Shown: positions 1 through 5,475, counted from the stretch's first letter. The stretch: 5,475 nt of DNA from Oscillospiraceae bacterium (GCA_902765975.1 CACXBO010000190.1:1-5475), one strand, 5' to 3'. Translations and numbers: made by a program. The notes: a model not told the origin generated them from the sequence alone.

Positions 1-83
1 CGGCTGAGCTCGGGAAGAGCTTCAGAGAGATATGCGTCGAGACGGACCCCGCTCGCCTCACAGCTTACCGTCTGCGTCATCAT
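1..83 (-). CDS. rluD: RluA/RluD-family 23S rRNA pseudouridine synthase, N-terminal fragment (runs off left edge)
   Basis: Only the first 27 codons are inside the window. They begin MMTQTVSCEASGVRLDAYLS and continue EALPELS, and the next codon starts with CG. The block GVRLDAYLSEALPELS (residues 12-27) matches the opening of the S4-like RNA-binding domain of RluA/RluD-type pseudouridine synthases, usually written G-x-R-L-D-x-[FY]-L followed by a Leu/Ser/Arg segment. The start is the first of two tandem ATG codons (83-81 and 80-78), because a strong Shine-Dalgarno GGAGGA (97-92) lies 8 bases upstream. The gene overlaps the 3' end of lspA by 26 bases in another frame, which suggests translational coupling. 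Family enzymes isomerise uridine to pseudouridine in large-subunit rRNA. The catalytic domain lies outside the window, so the choice of RluD over other family members rests on the usual lspA neighbour (ylyB in Bacillus). Confidence 0.8.
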   Translation of the reverse strand, partial: MMTQTVSCEASGVRLDAYLSEALPELS

Positions 84-609
84 TTTTCTCTTCCTCCGCT
101 CTTCCCCGGCTCTCTCTCAGTCTCCTGAGCTCGGGCATGGCGGCGTTTTTCTTCTCTCTCTCCTCTTTTATCGAGCGTATGCCGTACAGTATCACGAATA
201 TTATCGCGCCGACCGTTATGAAGCTGTCCGCAACGTTGAATATCGGGAAGGAGATGAACTCTGTCTCTATCATATCGACGACGTAGCCCAGCATTATCCT
301 GTCCACAGCGTTGCCTATAGCTCCGCCGAGCACGAGGGCAAGGGCGAAGTTCTCCCACTTCGTCAGCTTGTTCTTGAGCAGGATCACAATGATCACTATG
401 CTCACGGCTACCGAGACGGCGGCGAGCACCCAGCGGAATTGACTCGCTGACAGAAGCGACCACGCCATGCCAGTGTTCTTTATCCTTGTGAGACCGAGAA
501 GCCCCGGTATGAGGTGCGTATGCTGTCCCCATTCGAGCCCGGCGGTAACGAGGTATTTAGTGAGCTGATCGAGGCATACGCAGAAGAGCGCGATCAGAAG
601 ATAAATCAT
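58..609 (-). CDS. lspA: Lipoprotein signal peptidase (signal peptidase II)
   Basis: This is an integral membrane aspartyl protease that cuts the signal peptide from diacylglyceryl-modified prolipoproteins just before the lipidated cysteine. The 183-residue product has the family blocks in order: DQLTK at 14-18, NTGMAWS at 45-51, GGAIGNAVDR at 95-104 and FNVADS at 124-129. Asp103 and Asp128 are the expected catalytic pair. Four hydrophobic segments are visible, near 1-20, 58-79, 88-102 and 130-145, as usual for LspA. The ATG at 609-607 is preceded by AGGAGG (620-615), 5 bases away. The protein continues past the last helix into a charged tail (about 146-183, rich in Glu, Lys and Arg), making it longer than the typical 150-165 residues. 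That tail's DNA also holds the ribosome binding site and start of the rluD-like gene. It follows ileS by 57 bases, the classical ileS-lspA pairing. Confidence 0.95.
   Translation of the reverse strand: MIYLLIALFCVCLDQLTKYLVTAGLEWGQHTHLIPGLLGLTRIKNTGMAWSLLSASQFRWVLAAVSVAVSIVIIVILLKNKLTKWENFALALVLGGAIGNAVDRIMLGYVVDMIETEFISFPIFNVADSFITVGAIIFVILYGIRSIKEEREKKNAAMPELRRLRESRGRAEEEKNDDADGKL
92..97 (-). promoter_or_regulatory. Ribosome binding site of the rluD-like gene, inside lspA
   Basis: On the minus strand GGAGGA lies 8 bases before the ATG at 83-81, within the last codons of lspA. It fixes the start of the otherwise truncated downstream gene and implies coupled translation with lspA. Confidence 0.75.
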
Positions 610-628
610 AAGGTCCTCCTATAATGAT

Positions 629-655
629 CCGCGGCGGGGCATGAGCTCGCCGCGG
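629..655 (-). other. GC-rich inverted repeat in the ileS-lspA gap
   Basis: A perfect 8-bp inverted repeat (CCGCGGCG at 629-636 and CGCCGCGG at 648-655) encloses an 11-base loop. On the transcribed minus strand it falls after the ileS stop and ends 8 bases before the lspA AGGAGG. No T-run follows it in that direction, so it is a poor candidate for an intrinsic terminator. It is more likely an RNA stem in a joint transcript, perhaps affecting stability, processing or access to the lspA ribosome binding site. The function is inferred only. Confidence 0.55.
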
Positions 656-666
656 CATTCGTTCAA

Positions 667-3471
667 TTATTTAAGCCCGTAGACGACCTCGGCGCAGCGG
701 CGGCAAAGCTCGGGATGAGCCTTTACCTCTCCTACTGTTGCGCTCCTCGTCCAGCAGCGCGGGCATTTTTCCTTTTCGCAGGGCTCGGCAAGGACTGTGA
801 CGCCCTCGGTCTCGCCGGAAAGGCCCTCGCCCTCTCCGGAAACGACGAGGACGCGGGATACGATGAAGATAGACGCGAGATCTATATCGCCGAGCTTTTC
901 TATCTCGGCGGCGGCCTTTTCGTCTGCAAATATTGTTATCTGAGCGTCGAGCGGCTTGCCTATCGACTTGTCGGCGCGCTTTGCCTCAAGCGCCTTCAAA
1001 ACGTCGGCGCGAAGCTTCATGGCGTAAGCCCATCTGCCGCTCTCCTCCTCGGTGAGCGCTCTCTCCGGATGCGCCTCGGGCATATCGTTGAGCATGACGT
1101 GCCTTCTGTCGTCGCTTGAAGCGTGCGGCATTGCCTGCCAAATCTCGTCGGCGGTGAAGGCGAGGACGGGAGCGAGAAGACGCACCATGGTGTCGAGTAT
1201 CGTGAAGATTGCGGTCTGCGCGCTCAGCCTTGAAACGCTCTCCGCTCCGTCGCAGTAGAGCCTGTCCTTGATAACGTCAAGGTAGAAGTTCGACATCTCA
1301 ACGACGCAGAAGTTGTGGATAGCGTAAGTCACGCCGTGGAACTCATATCTCTCATAGGCGGCTATGCACTTTGCTCTCAGCGCCTCGAGCTGGACGAGAG
1401 CCCACTTGTCGAGAGGCAGCAGCTCATCGTAGGAAAGCGCCTTATCCGGGTCGAAGCCGTCGAGGTTGCCGAGGATATATCGGGCTGTGTTCCTTATCTT
1501 CAGGTACTTGTCGGAGAGCTGCTTGAAGATATTCTCGGAACAGCGCATATCGAGACGGTAATCCGCGGAGGCGGACCAGAGCCTTATGAGGTCGGCGCCG
1601 TATTTCTTTATGATATCCTCGGGGGCGACTCCGTTTCCGAGGGATTTGTGCATTGCGCGACCCTCTCCGTCGACCGTCCAGCCGTGGGTGAGCACGTTGC
1701 GGTAGGGCGCCTTCCCCTTTACGGCGACGGCGGTGAGCAGGCTGGACTGGAACCAGCCGCGGTACTGGTCTCCGCCCTCGAGATAGAGGTCTGCAGGCCA
1801 CGCGCCCGGAGCGTCGAGCTCCATGGAGGCTATATGCGTTGATCCGGAATCGAACCAGCCGTCGAGAGTGTCGGTCTCCTTGGTAAAGGTCCTGCCTCCG
1901 CAGTGCGGGCAGGAGAAGCCCTCGGGCAGAAGCTCGGCGGCGTCCTTTATAAACCACGCGTTGGAGCCCTCGGCGCGGAACACTTCGCTTATCCTGCCGA
2001 TTGTCTCCTCCGTGCAGACGGGCTTTCCGCAATCCTCGCAGTAGAACACCGGGATAGGCAGACCCCAGTGACGCTGACGGGAGATGCACCAGTCGGCTCG
2101 CTCGCGTATCATGCTCTGCATACGATCGGCGCCCCATTCTGGCATCCACGTAACATTCTCCGCAGCTCTGACCGCGTCCTCCTTGAAGGCGTCGACTGAG
2201 CAGAACCACTGGTCGGTAGCACGGAATATAATCGGATTCTTGCAGCGCCAGCAGTGCGGATAGGAGTGGGTAAGCTCCTCGGAGGCGAGGATGGCTCCGG
2301 CGGAAACGAGATCGGCGTAGATCGGTTCGTGCGCCTTGAGAACGGAGAGACCCTCATATTTGCCCGCATAGGAATTGAATCGGCCGCTGTCGTCCACGTT
2401 CACCTTGAGCTCGCGGCCCTGCGGTATCTGCGGATACCTGCGGCATACGTTATAGTCGTCCGCGCCGTAGGCGGGAGCGGTGTGTACGCATCCGGTACCT
2501 GCGTCGAGAGTTACGTGGTCGCCGAGAATGACAAGGCTCTCCTGATCGAAAAGCGGATGCTGAGCGGTTATAAGCTCAAGCTCGGCTCCCTTGAAGATAT
2601 GGAGCGTCTCCTCTATCTCAAGTCCCGCCTTTTTAAGAACGGACTCTGCAAGCTCTGCCGCCATTATATAGGTCTCCCCGTTAGACGCACGGAAGAGGCT
2701 GTAGTCGAGGGCGGGATTGAGGCAGATTGCGAGGTTTCCTGGTATAGTCCAGGTCGTCGTCGTCCAGATGACGAAGTAGGTGCTCGAAATATCGGAATAG
2801 GGCGAGAGGAGCCCGAGGTCGTCCTTAACGCGGAACTTGACGAAGATAGTCGTTACCTTATCGTCGGAATACTCTATCTCCGCCTCTGCAAGGGCGGTCT
2901 CATCGTGCGGGCACCAGTAAACAGGCTTCTTGCCCTTGTAGATGTAGCCCTTGGAATACATCTTTCCGAATACCTTGACCTCCTCGGCCTCGAACTTGGG
3001 CGCCATGGTCAGATAGGGCATATCCCAGTCGCCGAGGCAGCCGAGGCGCTTGAACTCGTCGCGCTGGATGTTGACGAAATTCTGCGCAAATTCGTGGCAG
3101 GCGTCGCGGAATTCGGGAATTGTCATAGCCTTACGGTTCAGCTTCTGCTGCTTTATGATAGCGGACTCGATCGGCATACCGTGGTTATCCCAGCCGGGAG
3201 TGTATGGCGTGCGGTATCCGCTCATCGACTTATAGCGGATGATGAAGTCCTTCAGTGTTTTGTTGAGCGCGTGGCCCATGTGCAGGTGTCCGTTTGAAAA
3301 CGGAGGACCGTCGTGCAGGATGAAGTCGGGCTTCCCCTCGTTTCTTTTGAGCATCTCCTCATAAAGCCCGAGCTCATAAAACCGCTTAAGCATCTCCGGC
3401 TCTCTCGCGGGGAGACCGGCGCGCATCGGAAATTCGGTTTTGGGGAGATTAAGCGTTGCGTTGTAATCCAT
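667..3471 (-). CDS. ileS: Isoleucyl-tRNA synthetase
   Basis: This cytosolic class I synthetase charges tRNA-Ile with isoleucine and edits mischarged valine. The 934-residue frame is complete and typical in length. Its start (MDYNATLNLP, KTEFPMRAGLP, REPEML) closely resembles Bacillus IleRS. Domains in order: catalytic half with the HIGH signature as HMGH (64-67); CP1 editing domain (about 185-400) with WTTTTWTIPGN (236-246) and GTGCVHTAPAYGADDY (325-340); HCWRCK and IFRATDQWF (406-423); a zinc-ribbon-like insert with C478-x2-C481 and C521-x2-C524; DGWFDSGS (537-544); GGDQYRGWFQSS (566-577); the KMSKS loop as AMHKSLGN (606-613); an anticodon-binding helical domain (about 685-850); and a C-terminal zinc finger CPRCW...CRRC (C903, C906, C923, C926). 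The ATG at 3471-3469 has AGGAG (3482-3478) 6 bases upstream. The C-terminal finger and Bacillus-like N-terminus fit the common bacterial IleS rather than the mupirocin-resistant eukaryote-like form. The altered KMSKS loop is the main oddity. No frameshift is seen. Confidence 0.98.
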   Translation of the reverse strand: MDYNATLNLPKTEFPMRAGLPAREPEMLKRFYELGLYEEMLKRNEGKPDFILHDGPPFSNGHLHMGHALNKTLKDFIIRYKSMSGYRTPYTPGWDNHGMPIESAIIKQQKLNRKAMTIPEFRDACHEFAQNFVNIQRDEFKRLGCLGDWDMPYLTMAPKFEAEEVKVFGKMYSKGYIYKGKKPVYWCPHDETALAEAEIEYSDDKVTTIFVKFRVKDDLGLLSPYSDISSTYFVIWTTTTWTIPGNLAICLNPALDYSLFRASNGETYIMAAELAESVLKKAGLEIEETLHIFKGAELELITAQHPLFDQESLVILGDHVTLDAGTGCVHTAPAYGADDYNVCRRYPQIPQGRELKVNVDDSGRFNSYAGKYEGLSVLKAHEPIYADLVSAGAILASEELTHSYPHCWRCKNPIIFRATDQWFCSVDAFKEDAVRAAENVTWMPEWGADRMQSMIRERADWCISRQRHWGLPIPVFYCEDCGKPVCTEETIGRISEVFRAEGSNAWFIKDAAELLPEGFSCPHCGGRTFTKETDTLDGWFDSGSTHIASMELDAPGAWPADLYLEGGDQYRGWFQSSLLTAVAVKGKAPYRNVLTHGWTVDGEGRAMHKSLGNGVAPEDIIKKYGADLIRLWSASADYRLDMRCSENIFKQLSDKYLKIRNTARYILGNLDGFDPDKALSYDELLPLDKWALVQLEALRAKCIAAYERYEFHGVTYAIHNFCVVEMSNFYLDVIKDRLYCDGAESVSRLSAQTAIFTILDTMVRLLAPVLAFTADEIWQAMPHASSDDRRHVMLNDMPEAHPERALTEEESGRWAYAMKLRADVLKALEAKRADKSIGKPLDAQITIFADEKAAAEIEKLGDIDLASIFIVSRVLVVSGEGEGLSGETEGVTVLAEPCEKEKCPRCWTRSATVGEVKAHPELCRRCAEVVYGLK

Positions 3472-3500
3472 ATTTTTCTCCTAAGTCTTAACATACTTAT

Positions 3501-3519
3501 GCGGGGGCTTAGCCCCCGC
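3501..3519. other. GC-rich hairpin between divIVA and ileS
   Basis: GCGGGGGC (3501-3508) and GCCCCCGC (3512-3519) form a perfect 8-bp stem with a 3-base loop (7 bp with 5 bases is sterically easier). On the minus strand it sits 8 bases after the divIVA stop and about 18 bases before the ileS AGGAG, but no T-run follows, so read-through into ileS is expected. On the plus strand it is followed, after five bases, by TTTTTATTTCTT, which looks more like an intrinsic terminator for antisense RNA. Either role is possible: a weak operon attenuator or mRNA 3'-end stabiliser on minus, or a terminator on plus. Confidence 0.5.
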
Positions 3520-3527
3520 TTCGGTTT

Positions 3528-4400
3528 TTATTTCTTGCCCTCTTCGTAATTCGCGCCGAACTGAAGATCGTCGAACTTAAACTTGGGACGCGGCGTGATC
3601 TCCTCGTCCTCCTCCGTCCAGAGCTTCTCCTGCTTCGGCTCCCCGCGCTTTACGTCGGGAACGCGCTTCGTCTCCTCAAGGCTCTCGTCGTATACTCCGC
3701 GCTCGTCCATAATGTCGTTTACGAAAGACTCGATATCGGATCTCGTCGCCTCGAAGTCGGGCTTCGTCGCGGGCGGCACGGGTGCGGGCTTTACCGGCTC
3801 CGGCTTCTTTTCCTCGGGCGCCGGCTTTGGTTCCGCCTTGGGAGCCTCCTTTACCCAGCCGTGGTTAACGGGTCCCTTCGGTCTCGCTCCGCCGCCCTCC
3901 GGGGAAAAAAAGGGGGCGTCCTCCTCTCCCTCCTCCGGCGCTGGAGTTCCGGTCACCTCTGCGACCTTCCTTAAAAACTCAGCCTGATTTGCTATAAGCT
4001 CGCGGTTGAGCTGAACGAATTTCGCTGTCTCTGCCTTGACGGAAGCGAGCCTCGCCTCCTCTGCGTCGGCTCTGCTCTTTACGCCCGCAACGGTGGCGTC
4101 GGCCTTCGCCTGAGCCTCGCGCAGCATCTCGTCGCACTTTGCGCGGGTCTCCGCCATGATGTCGTCGCTCATCTTCTGGGCTGTGAGAAGCGCCATGCGC
4201 ATAGAGTCCTCTGTGGAACGGTACTCCTCGACCTTATCTACGAGCACCTTGAGCTTGCCCTTCAGAACGGCGTTTTCCTTGAACAGCGCCGTGTAGTCCT
4301 CCCCTACCGTCTCAAGAAAATCGTCGACGGCGGCCATATCGTATCCGCCGAAAACCGCCTTGTTGAATTCCTGCTCCTGAATATTCTGAGGTGTTAACAT
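3528..4400 (-). CDS. divIVA: DivIVA-family cell division / polar scaffold protein
   Basis: DivIVA proteins bind negatively curved membrane at septa and poles and recruit division, sporulation or wall-growth partners. The 290-residue product opens with the family's lipid-binding domain: LTPQNIQEQEF (2-12), FGGYD (17-21) and VDDFLETVGEDY (25-36). A long coiled coil rich in Ala, Glu, Lys and Arg follows (about 38-148). After that comes an acidic and glycine-rich linker (150-172), a Pro/Lys/Glu-rich stretch (183-215), a predicted short helix (about 215-235, SDIESFVNDIMDERG) and a C-terminal block, PKFKFDDLQFGANY (272-285). It is much longer than the 164-residue Bacillus subtilis protein, the extra length being the tail. 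The ATG at 4400-4398 has only a modest ribosome binding site (AAGGA at 4416-4412, 11 bases away). It lies 54 bases after sepF and 56 before ileS, the usual order. Membrane-facing residue Phe17 is kept, while the position of B. subtilis Arg18 is Gly. Confidence 0.93.
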   Translation of the reverse strand: MLTPQNIQEQEFNKAVFGGYDMAAVDDFLETVGEDYTALFKENAVLKGKLKVLVDKVEEYRSTEDSMRMALLTAQKMSDDIMAETRAKCDEMLREAQAKADATVAGVKSRADAEEARLASVKAETAKFVQLNRELIANQAEFLRKVAEVTGTPAPEEGEEDAPFFSPEGGGARPKGPVNHGWVKEAPKAEPKPAPEEKKPEPVKPAPVPPATKPDFEATRSDIESFVNDIMDERGVYDESLEETKRVPDVKRGEPKQEKLWTEEDEEITPRPKFKFDDLQFGANYEEGKK

Positions 4401-4434
4401 ATCTTATCCCATCCTTCTCTGATCTAATATCTGT

Positions 4435-4451
4435 TCCGGCTTATCTCCGGA
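4435..4451 (-). other. Small inverted repeat in the sepF-divIVA gap
   Basis: TCCGG (4435-4439) and CCGGA (4447-4451) can form a 5-bp stem with a 7-base loop, beginning 3 bases after the sepF stop codon. No T-run follows on the minus strand. On its own it is weak and could be chance. It is listed because the other two gaps of similar size also contain inverted repeats. Confidence 0.25.
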
Positions 4452-4454
4452 GCA

Positions 4455-4922
4455 TCAGAAATACAGCCCGTTGTTCTCCAGCTCGTCAAGGAGGTCGCCC
4501 ATAAGATCGACGTTGTACGGCGTTATGAGGTAGGTATTGACCGCTACCTTCTTTATCTTTCCGTCCTGCGCGTATGCGACGCCGGAGAGGAAATCGATAA
4601 GTCTTCTCGCGATATCCTTATTGGTCTGCTCGAGGTTGAGAACGACCGTTCTCTTCTCGCGCAGATGGTCGGCTATCTCGGCTGCGTTCTCAAAGCGTTC
4701 CGGCTTTACAAGAACGACCTGAAGCTGGGTGGTGGCGTGGATATTGACGACCTTGTTGTCTCTCTTGTCGGCCGCGCTGTCCTGGAACATAGTCCTCTGC
4801 GGGGCGGCCGTCCTCGGCGTTACCGGCATTTTCTCCGGCGCTCTCGGCGAAAAGTCCTCAAACTCCTCGTCTTCGTCCTCATAAGGTCTTGTGAGTTTCT
4901 TGAGCTCATCAAAAAGTCCCAT
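4455..4922 (-). CDS. sepF: Cell division protein SepF (FtsZ membrane anchor)
   Basis: SepF polymerises at the septum, binds the C-terminal tail of FtsZ and tethers the Z ring to the membrane. The 155-residue product starts with a short amphipathic helix (MGLFDELKKL, 1-10), the expected membrane anchor. An acidic segment (14-24) and a variable linker to about residue 57 follow. The conserved SepF core (58-146) has KVVNI (57-61), VVLVKPERFENAAEIADHL (69-87), RTVVLNLE (91-98), ARRLIDFLSGVAYAQDG (105-121) and a closing YLITPYNVDL block (131-140). Length and architecture are normal for the family. The ATG at 4922-4920 has GGAGG (4933-4929) 6 bases upstream. It lies 28 bases after yggS, a pairing kept across Gram-positives and cyanobacteria, and just ahead of divIVA. 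The ylmG and ylmH genes that often lie between sepF and divIVA are absent. Confidence 0.95.
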   Translation of the reverse strand: MGLFDELKKLTRPYEDEDEEFEDFSPRAPEKMPVTPRTAAPQRTMFQDSAADKRDNKVVNIHATTQLQVVLVKPERFENAAEIADHLREKRTVVLNLEQTNKDIARRLIDFLSGVAYAQDGKIKKVAVNTYLITPYNVDLMGDLLDELENNGLYF

Positions 4923-4950
4923 AATAAACCTCCGTGTAGTATTATCAGTC

Positions 4951-5475
4951 TCATCGGTATATCCGCTCGCCGAAAATGAGGGATCCGACTCTAACGAGAG
5001 TCGCTCCGCAGGCTATCGCCTCCTCAAAATCGCGGCTCATACCCATAGACAGAATATTCATAGTAACATTATCGTATTTTTTTCCGCTTATGTCAACAAA
5101 AAGCTTTGTCATTTTCTCAAAATATCCCGTTTTTTTCTCAGCGTCACCCTCATTAGGCGGTATCGCCATAAGTCCCGCGACCTCGACACCCCGCATTTCG
5201 GAGGCGCAGCCGAGAAGGTCCGGAAGCGCTTCGGGGAGGACGCCCGACTTTTGGGGCTCCCTCCCGACGTTTATCTCAAGCAGTATTCTCTGCCTTATTC
5301 CGAGGGCCTCCGCCCTCTTCGATATCTCAGCTATCAGCTCCGGGGAGTCGGCGCTCTCTATCAGATCCGTCTCCCCGACGATATACTTCACTTTATTCCT
5401 CTGCAGTCCCCCGATGAAGTGTAGCGCGGCGCCCTCATACGCATTTTCCGCGAGCTTTTCTCTGAGCTCCTGCAC
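4951..5475 (-). CDS. yggS: YggS/YlmE/PROSC-family PLP-binding protein, 5' end cut by window edge
   Basis: The family consists of single-domain alanine-racemase-like TIM barrels that bind pyridoxal 5'-phosphate and help keep PLP and amino-acid pools balanced; no clear catalytic activity is established. The visible 174 residues contain HFIGGLQRNKVKYIVG (19-34), LLEINVGREPQKSGV (64-78), VEVAGLMAIPPNE (96-108) and a C-terminal SMGMSRDFEEAIACGATLVR then VGSLIFGERIYR. This last region is the family's phosphate-binding end. The reading frame is open to the window edge, and its first codon there (GTG) reads as an internal valine (VQELREK), so it should not be taken as the start. Family members are usually about 220-235 residues, so about 50 N-terminal residues are missing, including the PLP-binding lysine. 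The stop (TGA, 4953-4951) is 28 bases before sepF, so the two are probably co-transcribed. Confidence 0.95.
   Translation of the reverse strand: MQELREKLAENAYEGAALHFIGGLQRNKVKYIVGETDLIESADSPELIAEISKRAEALGIRQRILLEINVGREPQKSGVLPEALPDLLGCASEMRGVEVAGLMAIPPNEGDAEKKTGYFEKMTKLFVDISGKKYDNVTMNILSMGMSRDFEEAIACGATLVRVGSLIFGERIYR

Noticed and set aside
80..532. A 150-codon frame inside lspA
   Set aside because: LspA has all its catalytic motifs in the chosen frame; the alternative product is basic, low-complexity sequence without membrane helices.
1442..2209. A 255-codon minus-strand frame inside ileS in another phase
   Set aside because: Its composition is Arg-rich and low in structure, it has no family motif, and the IleRS frame over the same bases is unbroken and conserved.
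2254..3297. A 347-codon open frame on the plus strand, opposite ileS
   Set aside because: It lies wholly antisense to a clearly conserved, complete IleRS. It shows no recognisable domain and is best explained by G+C-leaning codon use creating long open frames on the opposite strand.
3501..3519. Intrinsic terminator separating divIVA from ileS on the coding strand
   Set aside because: The stem is good but ATAAGTATGTTAAG follows instead of a T-run, and there is no room for a new promoter between the stem and the ileS ribosome binding site.
4401..4454. A promoter for divIVA in the gap after sepF
   Set aside because: AT-rich bits such as GATATTAGAT are present, but no paired -35/-10 elements at proper spacing can be recognised, so no promoter is called.
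4891..5424. A 177-codon plus-strand frame opposite yggS and the start of sepF
   Set aside because: It is antisense to conserved YggS, spans an intergenic gap and shows no family motif or convincing ribosome binding site.
1..5475. Mobile element, CRISPR array, tRNA/rRNA gene or a novel defence-type system
   Set aside because: Conserved core genes cover nearly all of the window, no gap exceeds about 57 bases, and no repeat arrays, transposase motifs or tRNA-like sequences were seen.

Overview
The window is a compact cluster of chromosomal housekeeping genes, all on the minus strand. In transcription order, from the right edge to the left, they are: yggS/ylmE-type PLP-binding protein (5' end cut off), sepF, divIVA, ileS, lspA, and the first 27 codons of an RluD-like pseudouridine synthase. 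This is the well-known gene order downstream of the division (dcw) cluster in Gram-positive bacteria. It points to a Bacillota member, most likely a G+C-richer gut-type Clostridia lineage (Oscillospirales or Christensenellales-like). That placement is an inference from gene order, protein style (zinc-ribbon insert in IleRS, DivIVA with a long proline-rich tail) and clearly G+C-leaning codon choice. No similarity search was possible.

Layout. 4951-5475 is the C-terminal three quarters of YggS. 4455-4922 is SepF, the FtsZ membrane anchor. 3528-4400 is DivIVA, the curvature- and pole-binding coiled-coil protein. 667-3471 is isoleucyl-tRNA synthetase. 58-609 is signal peptidase II. 1-83 is the start of the RluA/RluD-family synthase, which overlaps the end of lspA by 26 bases. 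The gaps are 28, 54, 56 and 57 bases, so the genes probably form one transcript. No stretch longer than 60 bases lacks a gene. The genes joined here serve cell division (SepF, DivIVA), translation (IleRS, pseudouridine synthase), lipoprotein maturation (LspA) and PLP homeostasis (YggS).

Points of interest are modest. IleRS has an AMHKS version of the KMSKS loop. There is no room for a T-box leader before ileS. The three ~55-base gaps each hold an inverted repeat just ahead of the ribosome binding site. ylmG and ylmH are missing between sepF and divIVA. divIVA carries a purine-rich Shine-Dalgarno-like run followed by T7 at the junction between its coiled coil and its tail. I see no mobile element, CRISPR array, RNA gene or evidence of a new system; this reads as an ordinary core-genome region.
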